A stretch of DNA of 64,000 nucleotides from Diphasiastrum complanatum (GCA_029204225.1 CM055109.1:38849890-38913889); one strand, 5' to 3'. Shown: positions 24,180-37,660, counted from the stretch's first letter. The notes: generated by a model from the sequence alone, not told the origin. Translations and numbers: made by a program.

Positions 24180-27100
24180 ATGACCACTCCTCAGGGACCT
24201 GATCAACCCCCGGAGAGAGGCTTCGACGAACTTGAAACAGAAGCCTTGGCTTACAGAAAAGGGAAGGAACCCATGGAAGTAGAAGAACAGGAACAGTTCG
24301 CCGAAGAACTCGACGAACTGGTTACCAAGGAGCAGTTCCTCCAATTGGTAACAGAAGTGGATGAACTGAAGTTGGCATTAGCCAATTTCAAGTCCAGTGT
24401 GGACGACTCGTTCGCTGAACTCAAAAACTTGATTTTGAGTTTCGCGAAAGGAAGCCTTCCCTCCACTTCTCAGTTATCCCCTTCTCCACTTCCATCAGTT
24501 TCGGGTGAGACTTTACGGTCTCACCCCAGTGTTTTTAAAGATTTAAAGCCTCCTACTTTTAATGGAGAAGAGAAGGATAGAAATGCAGATATTCTACAAA
24601 CCTTCCTCAGCAAATGGAAGAACATTCATGCTCTTAAACAGACCCCTGACCATTTGCAAGCAATTGAGGCCAGTCTTTCTTTAGGGCCTATGGCCTATAA
24701 GTGGTGGTTAAATCTCCAGGAGACTGGGCACACTCCCCGGTCATGGAAAGCTTTTGAAGAAGCTTTCCTAAGAGAATTTCTACCAGAAAATAAACTGGAT
24801 AGAGCCTGGGAAAGAACAGTAATGGATAAATCCCTCATCCAATATATCTCGTAGTATCGAGAAGCAATTTTAAAGATTAAAAATATGGATGACTATCAAA
24901 AAATCAGGGGATTTGTCCGTGGCCTCAAAGATGAATATAAAGTAGAGGTCCAGAGAAACTCGCCTACTACCCTTGAGCAAGCTCTCAGATATGCTCAAAT
25001 CTATGATGATTCAGTGGGTAGGAAGAGAGCGAGACAGCAACTACTTTCTGAGCAGCTTCCTCAGAAAGACTTTCAATTTAAAAAGAAATTTTGAAAAAGA
25101 AAGAAAGAAGATAAATTTAAAGGTGAAGCTCCTCAGAAACGCCCTTCACTCATACAGCCCTTAAAACCAGATGATTTTGAGAAGCCAAACAAGAACGTTT
25201 GTGCTTTGTGTGTATGGGCAAGGGACACACAATCAGACAGTGTCCCAAGGGGCCTTTCACTAAAAAAGATAAAAAACAAGTTCATCTTGTTCAGACAGTA
25301 TGTTTCCCCAGTGACTCGGCAGCTTCCGAGATCAAAGTGTATCATGAAGATCATGAACACTGTTGCCGGCTGACCTCTACAATGCTAGCGAGACCCTTCA
25401 GCTTTGGGCCGCATGACCTAGTACGTATGCATGAGAAAGTTGGTAACCAGTCAGTAAGAGTCATGGTTGATGATGGGGCAACCCATAATTTCATCAACCA
25501 CACCCTGGTTAAAAAGCTTAAACTACCAGAAGTACCTAGTCAGCATAGGTACATAGTTTCATTAGCTAAGGGTGAAGATAAAAAAATATGGGAAACTATG
25601 GTAAGTAAGTTAAATCTTGGTATTCAGGGGTACCAAGATGAAATAAACTTTCAGATAATGCACCTGGATCGAACAGACATTGTTCTCGGGAGAGATTGGC
25701 TCTACAGTTTAGGACCTTCCCTCCACAGAAACTATCAGGAGAACACCCTCAGATTTCAGTATAAAGGCCGAGAGATCCAGTTGCATGGGGAGCATGATGT
25801 TCCCAACAGCCCTATGGTCTGCAGTTCAGAGCTCTGTCAGCTAATCGGAGACGAAGACCATCAGGTATTCTTATGTGACTTTCAGTTTATTCCTGAAGCT
25901 TCTATTTCCAGTTCTATTCAGCAGAAAATCAATAGATTAGAAACTTTATTGTCTAAATTTAAAGATGTTTTTCCTGAAGATTTGCCACATGGTTTACCAC
26001 CTAGCAGAGAGGTAGATCATGTAATAAACCTAGTACCAGGTACAGCACCTGTTTCTAAACCTCCGTATCGGGTCAGCCGAAAAGAGGATGAAGAAATAAC
26101 TAGGCAGTTAACAGACTATCTTGGGAAAGGCCAAATTCAGACCAGTAGTTCACCATGGGCCTCACCAGTCCTATTGGTGAAAAAGAAAGAGAGGTCTATG
26201 CGTCTTTGCGTAGATTACAGAGCCCTCAATAAAGTCACAATTAAGAATAAATACCCTATGCCTTGGGCAGACGAGTTGTTTGATCAACTCGACGGGGCTA
26301 AGTGTTTCAGCAAAATAGACTCAGATCGGAATATCATCAAGTCCGTATAAAATAGGAAGATGTCTCGAAAACAGCTTTTAGGACTCGTCACAGTCATTAT
26401 GAGTTTAAGGTGATGCCATTTGGGCTCACAAATGCTCCAGCTACCTTTATGACCTTGATGAACAGTGTCCTCAGACCATACTTGGGTAAGTTTGTAGTCA
26501 TATTTTTAGATGACATCCTCGTCTACAACAAAACGAGGAAGGAGCATGTAAAATACCTCAGAAAGGTGTTTCGACTGCTCAGAAAGCATAAGCTTTATGC
26601 TAAACAATCCAAATGTGAACTCTTCGTTGAAGAAGTAGCATATTTGGGTCACATTATCTCTTCAGATGGGATTAAGATGGACCCAAATAAGGTTAAAGCC
26701 ATACTCAGTTGGCTGAGACCTCAGAATATTTTGGAACTTCAAATCTTTCTTGGTCTGGCGGGATATTACAGACGATTTGTCAAGGAATATGCTCAAATAG
26801 CAGTCCCTATGACAAATCTCCTTAAGGATAAGGGAAAGGAGTTCATTTGGGAGTCCGCACAACAGGAGAGCTTTGATGCTCTCAAAACAGCCTTAGCTAC
26901 AAAACCAATTTTAAAAGTCGTCGACCCCAATCAGCCATTTGTGGTCGAAACAGATGCTAGCGACTTTGCAGTAGGTGCTGTGCTAACTCAGGGTGGACGA
27001 CCAGTTGCGTTCGAGATTAAAAAACTCGAGCCAGCACAGACTAGGTATAATTCCTATGAAAAGGAACTCTTTTCTATAGTCCATGCCCTTAAGACTTGGA

Positions 27101-28946
27101 GGCATTATTTGTATGGTGCCAACTTTGAGGTCCTGACAGACCATCAGAGTCTCAAATACCTTTGCAATCAACCTGAGCTTAGAGGTCGGAAAGCTCGTTG
27201 GGCAGAGTTGATGCAAGAGTTTGACATGTCTATCAGATATAGGCGTGGAAAATTAAATACAGTAGCAGATGCCCTTAGCAGAATGCCTATGATAAATGAG
27301 CTGAGTTTTACTCAGATTCGTAATGAGTTAGTCGAGTCCTTGAGAGGGAAATGCCAGCATGATGCATTCTTCTCTATAATCTGAAACTCAGTCCAGAACA
27401 GACAGTTACAGACTCCAGAACCAGTTCCCGGGGCTGGTGCCAGTTCATCCAAGAATACGACAACTTCCGTTGAGGATGATGATGAGTCCGAGTATACGTC
27501 GTCAGATGACGTTGAGGATTCTGAGCCTGTATTACCCAAGCAAACCCTAGGGGTTGAGGGTCAGTTGACTCAAGGATTCAAATGGAAATAGTATTCCATT
27601 CAGGATGAGTACTTGCTCTATAGAGATAGAGTATGTGTCCCCAATTCAGAGGATTATAGGCAGCAGGTCCTATATGAATGTCATGACAATCCTAGCGCGG
27701 GACACCCAGGCATACAGAAGACCTATGAGCTTCTTCGTAAGCAGTTTTTCTGGCCCAGTATGAAAAAGGACGTCCACCAGTATGTAACCAGTTGCCAGAA
27801 ATGTCAAGTAAATAAAGCAGAGCGTTTAAAGGCAGGAGGGTTGTTGCATCTCTTAGAAATACCAGCTGGTAAATGGGAGAGTATCTCCATGGATTTTATA
27901 GTAGGCCTGCCTAAAACCCAAAAGGGTAATGACGCTATATGGGTCACAGTTGACCGTCTGACCAAAATGGCTCATTTTATTCCGACCAAAACAACCGTTA
28001 GAGCTCCAGAGTTAGCGAGGTTGTTTGTAGACGGGCTATTTAAATTGTACGGTCTACCTTCCGGCATAGTCAGCGACCGGGACAGTAAGTTTACTGGAAA
28101 TTTTTGGAGGGCAGTATTCCATCATCTCCATACTAAACTTAATATGAGTACCACAGACCATCCATAGACGGACGGTCAAACAGAAAGGGTAAATCAAGTG
28201 CTGGAGGATATGCTTCGTGCATACGTCAGCAAGAAACAAACTAATTGGGAGGAGTATCTCTCGATATTAGAGTTTGCTTACAACAGTACCAAACATTCAG
28301 CTACGGGATACAGCCCATTTATGCTGATGTACGGTTTTCAGCCACGCTCACCCACAGCTGTAGGGTTTAAACAAGAAAAAGTTGAAGCAGCCAGAAACTT
28401 TTTAGAAGACCTAAACCAGATGATAGAACATGCTAAGCGTAGCATTAGACAATCCCAGGATCGAGCCAGGCATTATGCAGATCCACACAGACGGGATGTG
28501 CAGTTCTCCACTGGTGAAAAAGTCTATTTGAGAGTCCCAGTTGACTCTAAAACCCTCAAATCAGGAGTGTGTGCTAAGTTGTCTCCAAGGTATTGTGGTC
28601 CCTTTACCATCAGTAGGAGACTAGGCGAGGTCACCTATGAACTAGAACTCCCACACAACAGTAAGGTTTTTCTAGTCTTTCATGTAAGTCAGTTACGAAA
28701 AGCCTTAACCAGATCAGACAATCTGGTAGGGGACAGTGTTCTAGTTCTCCCATTGGATCCTCAACAACCTCCACATGAACCAGAGGAGATTCTTGATAGT
28801 AGAGAGACGCAGACTCGTCATACTCATACCGAGAATATTTGGTTAAGTGGAATGATCAGCCTGTTGAGAATGCCACTTGGGAAAGAGGCAGCGTCCTTTG
28901 CAAGATTTTTCCAGACTTTGTCTTAGAGGACCAAGACGGTTCTTAA
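24180..28946 (+). pseudogene. Chromovirus Gag-Pol polyprotein, frameshifted
   Basis: Starts MTTPQGPDQ. A Gag domain with a coiled-coil-like acidic N-terminus, then a CCHC knuckle [14 protein letters not shown] (25202), protease [12 protein letters not shown] (about 25465), RT with [32 protein letters not shown] and catalytic FLDDILVY, RNase H with [15 protein letters not shown] and [10 protein letters not shown], integrase zinc-binding HPGIQKTYELL...CQKC, MDFIVGLP, SDRDSKFTG and TDGQTERVNQ, and a C-terminal chromodomain (YLVKWNDQPVENATWE) read in a shifted frame. In-frame stops at 24852, 25092, 27382, 27589 and 28165. Frameshifts near 25200, 26330 and 28835. The chromodomain places it among plant chromoviruses, whose integration it would guide to chromatin marks. 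Enzymes are expected to be inactive as encoded. Confidence 0.9.
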
Positions 28947-28957
28947 GGGGGAGGGAG
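28945..28957 (+). other. Chromovirus polypurine tract
   Basis: AAGGGGGAGGGAG immediately before the 3' LTR; primer for plus-strand DNA synthesis. Confidence 0.9.
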
Positions 28958-29315
28958 TGTTACGAGCTCGTAACCAGTGCCGAACCCTAGAGAACACAGA
29001 TAGGTCAGATACCACAGTCAGGGTCGTGTCCAGCGTACATGACCAACAGGGCAAGACAGTGTGAGTAGTGTGCCCTAGCACGGTCCATAGCCATGGCGGG
29101 CCTAACACAGCCTAGGGACCCTGTCAGCAGGATAGGGCCCCCAGTTGGGTCCCGACGTGCAGTCGGCCACGTCAGTGCCACGTGGCCGACACTTGGCAGT
29201 AGCATGCTACCAGTCCTCACACTAGGCTAGGAGGGGCTTACTCTATATTAGGGAGTAGGCAAGGTTGGGTGGATCAGTTAGTGTTTGCCCTACTGTGGTG
29301 TTAGGATCTATTACA
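28958..29315 (+). repeat. 3' LTR of the chromovirus
   Basis: 358 bp, the same length as the 5' LTR with 7 substitutions and no indel, ending GATCTATTACA and followed by target duplication CCTTG. Confidence 0.95.
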
Positions 29316-30017
29316 CCTTGGCCTTCATGAAAGTTGGTTATGGAGAGGAGGCTTTGTGGCTTTCTGAAGGAAGAAGAGGGGTGAGAGAGAGGAAAAGTGT
29401 GTCCAGTTTGATAAGGAGAGTTTAGAGAGAGCAAAAGCTTTCTTTTTCTCTCTGTCATTGCAAGTCCACTAAGAGAGTTTTCCCTGATGTGTAAATCTTA
29501 CCTGTAGTTCCCTGTTCACTGACAATGGGGAAGGAAGAAATCTAAAGCAGATTGAAGGCAAACAACTGTGTGAAATCTGTTCACAGACATGCTAAATTAA
29601 ATCTGATAGTTGCTGCTGAAGCAAATCTGAATTACAATGGATTTTGGAAGCCTGGAGTCCTGTGAAGCATTATCATTTCTACTGTTCTAAAGGAGGGCCT
29701 CATTCTATTGCTGTTTGCTGCTCTGAGAAGGAGGATCTGAATTACATCCCTGCTGTTGTTTCGAAAGAGTGACCTGTGGTGAAGAAATCCCACGCTGCCT
29801 AGGAAGAGAGTCGCTGCACCATCGCAACCTGATCTGTGCCATTGAGAGGCTGTTTTGAAGGGTGACCATTTGTGAAGGAAGAGACCACGGTACGTTGTTT
29901 CTGAGGAAGAGAGTGAAGGATGGCTATCTGCAGTTCTGATCAGAAGTCATGCTGTTTCTATGTTTTAGAGGGAGCGACTTGCACCAGTGCGAATTACTTC
30001 TATGAGAGAGAGCCTAA

Positions 30018-32191
30018 AGGCTGAGTGATTGCGCTTGTTTGTGGACCTTGTGCTGATGTGATTCATCATACTTTATGAGATACAAACTGCATGAAATACA
30101 CACTTTTGTGCGTAGTGTTAACCTGAAGTTTCACAGTTTTCATATTTCAAATGTTAGTCTAAAATATGATAAGCTCATCAAGGCTTGAGAGCCTCACTTG
30201 CTATTGATTTTTCATTGTTAAACATGTCGGTTGCTTTGTTAGTTTAATTTGAGGTGAAACTTAAATTTGATTCACCCGCTATTCTATAGCATCTTGTACA
30301 TTATAAAATTCATCACAATATGATCAAATGTCTAAATATATATATATATGTTTTAGGTTCTTTTTGTTTTGTTTTACAAAGTAACATAATGTACTATTTG
30401 CACAATACTAAATTTTGATTTTATAAACCTCACAAATTTTTTATTTTATGTTTTAAATTATAGTTCAAATTACAATTTGAAAACAATTATGACTTGTTTC
30501 TATAGTTATCAAAAAATCTAGACTCATGTAACTTTATAGCTTTATCATTATATATTTCAATATAATTTTCTTTACAAAACAAGAAAACAAATTCTCAGAA
30601 TATCAAAATAATTAGAAAAGAGTTTTAATGATTCAATGTTTTAGATGCTTGTGTGGTCAACACAACAATGATATAAGTAGGTACATCATTCCTATAGAAC
30701 ATGTGTCATAAAAAGATTGGTTATTCAAATCATAATACTTGACTTATGAGATTAGAGTACATGACGAGCTTGTAAAACTAGCTAGAATGATAAATTATTT
30801 GAAAAGCAAAGTGTACCTGGATAATGCTTATTAATAACTGAAGGATTTTCAAGGTCTATAACAAAAAAATTATAGCACCTCGATTTTGCAAATCACAGAG
30901 AATAACCTTTATACTTGCATATCTCTTGGTTATAGCAAAATTTAGTACTTCAAATTTGAGTGCTTTGTTGACATATCTAGAAACTCTCAAAGTGGAGAAA
31001 AAATCTGTATAAAAAAGAGGGTGTGAATATATTCATTGATTATTGGAATTTTTCAAACTTTTAGAAATCACTATATTAAGGGTTTTTTTTTGTGATATTA
31101 AATTTCCTAAATATTTGTAAACATATATAAAATTGAAGACACTTCAAAATCTAATGACAGTCATACTACATTCTGTAACCTACTTCAAAGATAACTAACT
31201 TTTGAATCTATAGAATAAGTACTAGTAAAAAGTGTGTTGTGCTAGCACATGAAATATTTCCAATGGTATCTAGTATATGATTTAGTAAAGGTCGACCTAG
31301 AATAACAATCTCTAAAAAAGAAAATTGATGTAAATATTTTGATATTTTAAGTAGTTTTTATCTATACTTCTCTCACAAAAAAAAATATGAAAGAGACTTT
31401 ATAGTTGTGGATGTTGATTGTAACAAGATTCTTTTGCTACTAAGTCCTTTTTCAAAGTGGCTACATCTTGTCATACATATTATTAAAAAACAACTATACT
31501 TATACTTGCACGAGTGTGCATAGTGATGCACTCAAAGAGTGCATAATGGAATTGTCCATAAGTGATAAAGATGTGAAAAAACATATTGCTATAAAGTCTT
31601 AAAAAACAAATTTTAACTGGCATATTTGAACATATCATTGGCATTGCACGTACCAGATACACAAAATTAGAAATAAGATATTGATATGTGTAATGTTTGT
31701 AAAACTCAAAGTGGAATCAAATTTAGATAGGTCAAAGTTTCATAATGGATATCAGCCATACTCTATTGTCGTTGTATTCAAACACCCACAAATGTCACAA
31801 TCATGGTACTCTTTTTTTATATTTAAACTCTTGTATATGGATTCTCTTATGGTTTACATTTCTCCCATGTACGTATGACATGAATTTTGTCATCCAAATG
31901 GTAAAAGCATTTTTAAGTGTACAAATGTACAAAGCTCTTCTATAAGAGCAACTTTATTGTCATTTTTTGTGTGGTACAATGTGTTACTCCTATATTAACA
32001 TATGTCAAAAGTTAGTTATATATGCAAGTATGCATAATTCTTCTAAACCCACAAAATGAACAATATAGGTAACTTCTTTTTCTCCATAATAAGATAGATC
32101 AACTACCCATGCTTCCAAGTTGTACTCTAATGATGTTTGCAAAAAATAAACACATGCAAATCAATTTCATATTGATTGATAACAGCATGCA

Positions 32192-32233
<42 letters not shown>

Positions 32234-33058
32234 CCACACACACATATAACCAAGACTCTACAATCCAAAATACAAATTTAAATAAATGAACAGACCACAA
32301 CCAATTAGAAGATACTTGCATAATTTTTTTCTAAAATATGAGTCCACTTAATCTCCTTGACATCATTATACAATATCTAGATTTTACATCAAGTCAAAAA
32401 ATAGACATAGCCACAATATTGAGCATAAAGTTTTCCGGTTTTAGAGCTCGTGAACTTCACATATGTTGAATGGGAATGAGTCTAAGTCTCCATTGAAAAA
32501 AGACACTCTTATAAGCTACAACTAGGAGCACCATTTGTGTTTTTGTTTGGGCTACTTTTCACTTTTTATGTACATTTACTTTTTATGATCTTTACTTCGT
32601 GTTTGATGCCTATGAAGATCATTCTTGCAATTTTTAATAAAGATATCTAGAGAGATGATAAGTATGATTGAGTTACCATGTGAATTGAATTACTAATGTC
32701 TTTCTATAACTGTATTGAATTATCTTAGTATTCTACTCGTGTAAAATATTAAATGTGATAAAGATAAACCCAAATATGTTCATCATTTTGAACCATGTAT
32801 AAACTCAATCCCATCATATTCATCTTATAGAGTCTTTATTGTACTACCATTTTGATCCTAGACTTATGTACAAGGTATGTGCATCCAATAACCTGATCAT
32901 TTTACCTAGTCTTAAATAAGGATACAATGTTGTGAAGGTGTTGCTAAAGATTGGATTTGCCTTGGGACAAAAACATTAAAACTTTATGAAAGTCAATATA
33001 TCAATCTAAAGACATTTACTATAGTATCTTAGCTCATAATTGTTGCTTTGTGAAGGAT
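30018..33058. other. AT-rich DNA without a recognisable gene
   Basis: Strongly AT-rich. No ORF above about 66 codons and no transposon protein motif found. It lies between the truncated 3' LTR of the Tat/Athila-like element and a copia pol fragment. It could be genuine intergenic DNA or leader and gag sequence of that copia element decayed beyond recognition. Confidence 0.5.
32196..32232. repeat. (TG)n microsatellite with adjacent (CA)n
   Basis: About 18 TG repeats followed after TTCC by a short ACACACACA, so the two can pair as a small hairpin. Confidence 0.85.
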
Positions 33059-35437
33059 ATGAACCAAAAATTCAAGGTCATTGTAGATTGAACAAAGGAG
33101 CCCAAGACTAAATTGTACATGTTGAATGCTACAATTAAGGGGCAATATGGACTTATCTCGTCCATTCCATCACAAACTGAACTGTGGCATAAAAGGCTTG
33201 GTCATTTGAACTTGGAAAGCCTTAGCTTAATGAGGAAATTGGAAATGGTGAAGGGATTTCCTATGATGGAAGACCACTTGAAGACAATGTGCGAGTCATG
33301 TGTGTATGGGAAGAAACATCGAGAGAAGTTCAAGTGTGGTGGTGTTGCAAGGGCGAAGAACATCTTGGATTTGATCCACACATATCTATGCAGGCCTATG
33401 AGGACTATGTCCATAGGTGGAGCATATTATTTTATGACCTTCATAGATGATATGTCTTGTAAGACGTGGATATACTTCTTAAAGAAGAAATAGGATGCTT
33501 TTTCCACTTATAAGAGCTTCAAGGCAACGGTTGAAAGTCAAACAGGTAGAAAGATCAAGGTCCTAAGATCGGACAATGGAAGTGAGTACAAGTCTACTGA
33601 ATTCAATGACCTTTGTGATCAATGTGGGATCAAAAGACAATTCACACAAGCTCATACTCCTGAACTCAATGGTGTAGCTCAAGAATCGTACAATTGTGAA
33701 GAGCACTAGATCTATGCTTGTTGAGATGAAACTACCAAAGGATTTTTGGTCAGAGGCATGCAATACCGCAGTCTATCTTCAAAATAGAAGTCCTACCATT
33801 GTTGTACCAAAGATAACACCTGAGGAGGCATTTACAAAGAAGAAGCCAAAGGTGAACCACTTGCGAATATTTAGATGTAAGGCCTTTGTACACATTCCTA
33901 AGGAAGAGAGGCGTAAGCTTGATGTAAAAGCTGTGAAGTGCACCTTCTTAGGATATGATGATCGTGTGAAGGGCTATAGATGCTTTGATCCATTGGAGAA
34001 CAAAATTCATGTTAGTCATGATGTTATCTTTGATGAATCTAAGATGTACAAAGATAAGGATGCTGGATAGATACATCTAGTGGCAAAGATGGTATAGTGA
34101 GAATTCCTCTTGATGATGGACCATTTGTTGACATTCTTGGTGATGGAAAGATGGATACACCTCATGATGCCGCTACTAAACCTCATGATACAACTTGGAG
34201 AAGTAGGGATAAACCGTTTGGTGCTAAGAGGATTGAAGTTGTAGGTGACAAATGTAAGGAGAATGATGTATCATGGGATACATACTCACCAGGAAGCCGA
34301 TCATTTGACAAGAAGCTCCCCAAGTGGTTTGAGAGATTGATGGAGAGTCGTGACATTGATGACTTTCCTGAATCATCCATTTAGGGAGAGCTACAAAAAT
34401 CAACAAGAGAGAGGACACAACCTTAAAGGTATGAGCCAAATTATGCTCTCTTATCTAGCATCATTCAAATCAAAGAACCTTCAACTTATGCTGAGGAGAA
34501 GGATGATGGCATTTGGGTCAAGGCCATGGAAGAAGAGATAGAGTCAATTGCCATGCATGGCACATGTAACTTGTTGGAACCACCAATTGGCAAGAAACCC
34601 GCACAAAGTAAAGGCATTGACTATTAGGAGACCTTTGCACCAGTGTGTAAGTGGAATACTTTATGTCTACTTGTTGCTTTAGCTTCACATTTTGGTTGGC
34701 CTTTACATCAAATGGATGTAAAATTTTCTTTTCTAAATGGTGAGCTGGAAGAAGAGGTCTTCATGGAACAACCTGAAGACTTTGTAACGAAAGAACAGGA
34801 GCATAAAGTATGTTGCTTGAAGAAAGTGCTCTATGTTCTCAAATAGGCACCACGTGCATGGTATAGCAGGATTGATGCCTACTTTTGTTTTAAGGGGATG
34901 GTGAGAACAAACTCTGATCCAAACCTTTATGTCTTATTCTTTGATGGTATGATTTCTTTGGTTACTTCTGATTATGGCTTGGCATACAGGAAGCATGAAG
35001 GTGTACCTGAGTTATGTGGCTATGTAATTGCGGATTGGGGAGGTGATTATGATGATTGTAGATCTACCATAGGGTATATATTCCAGCTTCGTGGTAGTTG
35101 CTTTTCCTAGTCTAGTAAGAAGAAACGTATAGTTGCTTTATCCACAATAGAAGCAGAGTATAAGGCAATTTGTAGAGCAACACAGGAAGCCATTTGGTTG
35201 AGGCAAATCTTGGATGAGATGGACATGAAGCAGGAAAAACCTACGATTACACATAGCGATAGTCAGAGTGACATTCAGCTAGTAAAGAATTTGGTGTTTC
35301 ATGCGAGGACCAAACTCATCCCCTTCGATAGGTTCTTTTACAACCTGCTTCATGGGAGTATCAATGCTCTTGCAATTTTTCATATGAAATTTCTTAAGCA
35401 TAGAAAGAGCATATCTAGATTGACTAATAATGCATGA
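33059..35437 (+). pseudogene. Ty1/copia Pol remnant: integrase, RT, RNase H
   Basis: Begins in the pre-integrase domain (TELWHKRLGHLNLESLSLM), then CESCVYGKKHREKF, integrase YYFMTFIDDMS (first D), RSDNGSEY (second D) and TPELNGVAQE (E). The integrase C-terminal part contains VNHLRIFRCKAFVHI and CTFLGYDDRVKGYRCFDP. RT begins at about 34640 with WPLHQMDVKFSFLNGELEEEV, but the YVDD catalytic segment is gone: sequence jumps from NLYVLFFDGM to the RNase H region (CRSTIGYIFQLRG, ALSTIEAEYKAI, LVKNLVFHARTK). Stops at 33491, 34068, 34382, 34844 and 35108 and several frameshifts. Gag, protease and LTRs are not recognisable on either side. Confidence 0.85.
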
Positions 35438-35449
35438 TCTTGATAAACA

Positions 35450-35605
35450 TCTACTTATAGGCCTAAGATCTAGTGAAGCTCATCTAGATCTTGCATTTTG
35501 AATTCACTACCTAATGCCCTTTTTGTCTCATCAACAAGTTTCATGCAATTTCCACTCAAGATGATATAATCTACATAAATGATGAGAATAACAAGATTGC
35601 TATTT
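35450..35605 (-). pseudogene. Copia RT fragment with altered catalytic motif
   Basis: On the minus strand this reads LIIYVDYIILSGN followed by KLVDETKRALGSEFKMQDL, the copia RT palm. The normal YVDD is YVDY here, so a catalytic aspartate is lost. It is a short scrap in a different orientation from the copia pol that ends at 35437. Confidence 0.7.
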
Positions 35606-35639
35606 ACAAACTTTATAGAAAAAAGACAGATCTAAAATA

Positions 35640-35960
35640 AATCTCTAAAAGACTGAGCTAGAATGCTCAAGAGAGTTCAAGCTTGAAAGCTTGATAGAGA
35701 GCTAACAATAATACTTTCTGATTGTGAATGATCTGCTTGATAAGAGCGCAACAAGCGTCGTGTAATAATACTCAACTCCTTCACAATTCACAATGTTATT
35801 TCAGATGATCAAAGAGATGTATAAATAGTTGATTTATACTAAGTAATTAGGTCGTCAAATGGGATTGTCAGTTGGCTGGTGTCCGCTGACATTCATCCAG
35901 TTCAAAAATTGATTTCTAATAAGTGGTGGAAATTGGCCGTAAACAGTCTGTTTTCATAAA
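35640..35960 (-). repeat. Probable minus-strand LTR remnant
   Basis: Read on the minus strand this stretch has LTR-like layout: a TATAAATC/TATTTATAC region, then CTCTTATCAAGCAGATC and a pyrimidine-rich end. It abuts the minus-strand RT that ends at 35965, which suggests an internal deletion between RT and the 3' LTR. No second copy is available to prove it. Confidence 0.35.
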
Positions 35961-35964
35961 TGAA

Positions 35965-37230
35965 CTAAAATTGCCACAGGCGACAGTGTTGCAAAAAGGC
36001 GACAGTGTCAGGTTTTGCGAAAAACCCGACAATGTCGTAATAAGAGATTCCTATAATAGGATGGTAAGAATACTCATGCATCTGCTGCTTCTCATGAATT
36101 GTTTGGAGACACTGGTCCTTTGACAATTTGAGACCTGGTTCCATTGGTGAGAGAGCTAACTTGAAATTAATCTGATTATATCTGACTAACATGTTGTAGA
36201 TGTACTTCTGTTGTGTAATGTAGACCAACTTATGTATTCTGTCTCTGTGGATTTGTATACCAGAGCAGAAATGAGCTTCGCCCTGATCGGTCATGTCGAA
36301 TTCGGAAGATAGCATTGTCTTGGCCTCTTTTATTAGATTGATACTGTTGCTAAAAAGCAATGTATCATCCATGTATAAAGTGATCATGATAAAAGACTGT
36401 TGCAGTGCTTTGAAGTAAACATTTGAATATGAAGAGCTAGGTGTGTAGCTGTGATCAATAAGGAAAGTATTAATCCTTTGAAACCATGCTCGAGCAGATT
36501 GCTTCAAGCCATAAAGTGCCTTATGGAGTTTACGCACATGATTGTGTTTATCCTCGATAACATAAACTTTGGGTTGCACATGTAAATGTCTTCTTCAATA
36601 ACTCCATTGAGATATGCTGTCTATACATCCATTTGATGTATTTCCAAATCTACTACAGTGACAAATGATAGCAAAAGTTGAATCGAAGAATGCTTGACTA
36701 TCGGACTGAAGGCCTTAGTGTAATTGACGTTGTATACTTGAGAAAATCCTCTGACGACAAGTCATGCCTTTCTCCTGTTGATACTTCCACTCTTTATTTA
36801 TAGCCTCTTTCTAGAGATCTGAATAAGGTTGACTAAGTGCCTCTTGAACAGATGTCGGTTCTTGAACAAGATATGCTGTAGACTCATCGATATAACTCAT
36901 GGGTGGTTTGCTAGTCCTTGAAGATCTTCTGGGTAATAGAGGAAGTTGATCATTTCCATCATACTGTAGTTGCTGAACTGCAACAACATCATCTTCTGAT
37001 TCGCCTTTGATTTGTTGTTCGTCAAAAGTAGAAGAGCTTGGACCTTCAATGGGAATAGTCGACTGAGGAACTGGAAAGTTTAATATGTCAGAGAATCTGA
37101 CAGGTCGGCTACATGGGAAGTGTCTTTTCCCTTGAGGCCTTGAGACTGATCTTCGATGAAGATGACATCCTGTTTAGTGAATATCTTTAACTCAATTGGA
37201 TCGAACAACTTGTAGGATGGAAATGGTCCA
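35965..37230 (-). pseudogene. Minus-strand copia RT and integrase C-terminus
   Basis: The best part (36579-35965) encodes copia RT: VRKLHKALYGLKQSARAWFQ, catalytic LYMDDTLLFSN, LSSEFDMTDQGEAHF and LVYITQQKYIYNML. Toward 37230 (upstream on this strand) the frame is broken, but the end of integrase is visible as YKLFDPIELKIFTKQDVIF at about 37211-37155. RNase H is missing after about 35970. Stops and shifts lie between 36580 and 37080. A non-functional copia copy separate from the plus-strand one at 33059-35437. Confidence 0.8.
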
Positions 37231-37344
37231 ATAGAATTTAGAGGTGAATGGATCAATGGTCCAATAGGATTAAGAGGTGGAAAAAGTGTGGGGTAATCAT
37301 AGTTAAGCATTGTGGTAGCTCGTGGATCTACTAGTATCATTGTA

Positions 37345-37660
37345 CTTCTCATTTGAATCTAATTGATTTTGGAGATTGAGTGTTATTGGTTTCCTAGCTT
37401 TCTCTCTCTACCCAAGAGCTATTGATGATTTTCTCTCTCAACCCAAGGAGAGCAGCTTGTTTTTACTTAGATTACTTTTGGAACACTTCCCACACATGTG
37501 AGTGAGAGTTGGAAGTGATTGAATGCATGTAGTAGTGTGTTTTTGCCATAGAATCAAAGATAGATTTGGAATCTCAATCTAGTCTTGATCTTGGTGCATC
37601 TACACACCTTAGGAGATCACAAGTACATGTTGTGGACAGTCCACACATGTGAAATTAACA
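37345..37660 (+). repeat. Probable copia-type LTR end (plus strand)
   Basis: Ends CACATGTGAAATTAACA exactly before a perfect primer-binding site at 37661. The left boundary is not proven; it is placed where minus-strand copia coding similarity stops. Contains tandem TTTCTCTCTC(T)ACCCAAG(G)AG phrases at about 37400-37450. Confidence 0.5.

Larger units (their letters stand above)
22919..29315 (+). mobile_element. Ty3/gypsy chromovirus, complete ends, broken coding region
   Basis: A 6397-bp element with 358-bp LTRs at both ends, 5-bp target-site duplication CCTTG (22914-22918 and 29316-29320), initiator tRNA-Met primer-binding site, gag-pol in protease-RT-RNase H-integrase-chromodomain order, and a polypurine tract. 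The LTRs differ at 7 of 358 positions (about 2%, six of seven being transitions), so the insertion is the youngest datable event in this nest. It sits in the 3' LTR of the Tat/Athila-like element. Stops and frameshifts make it non-autonomous. Confidence 0.95.
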
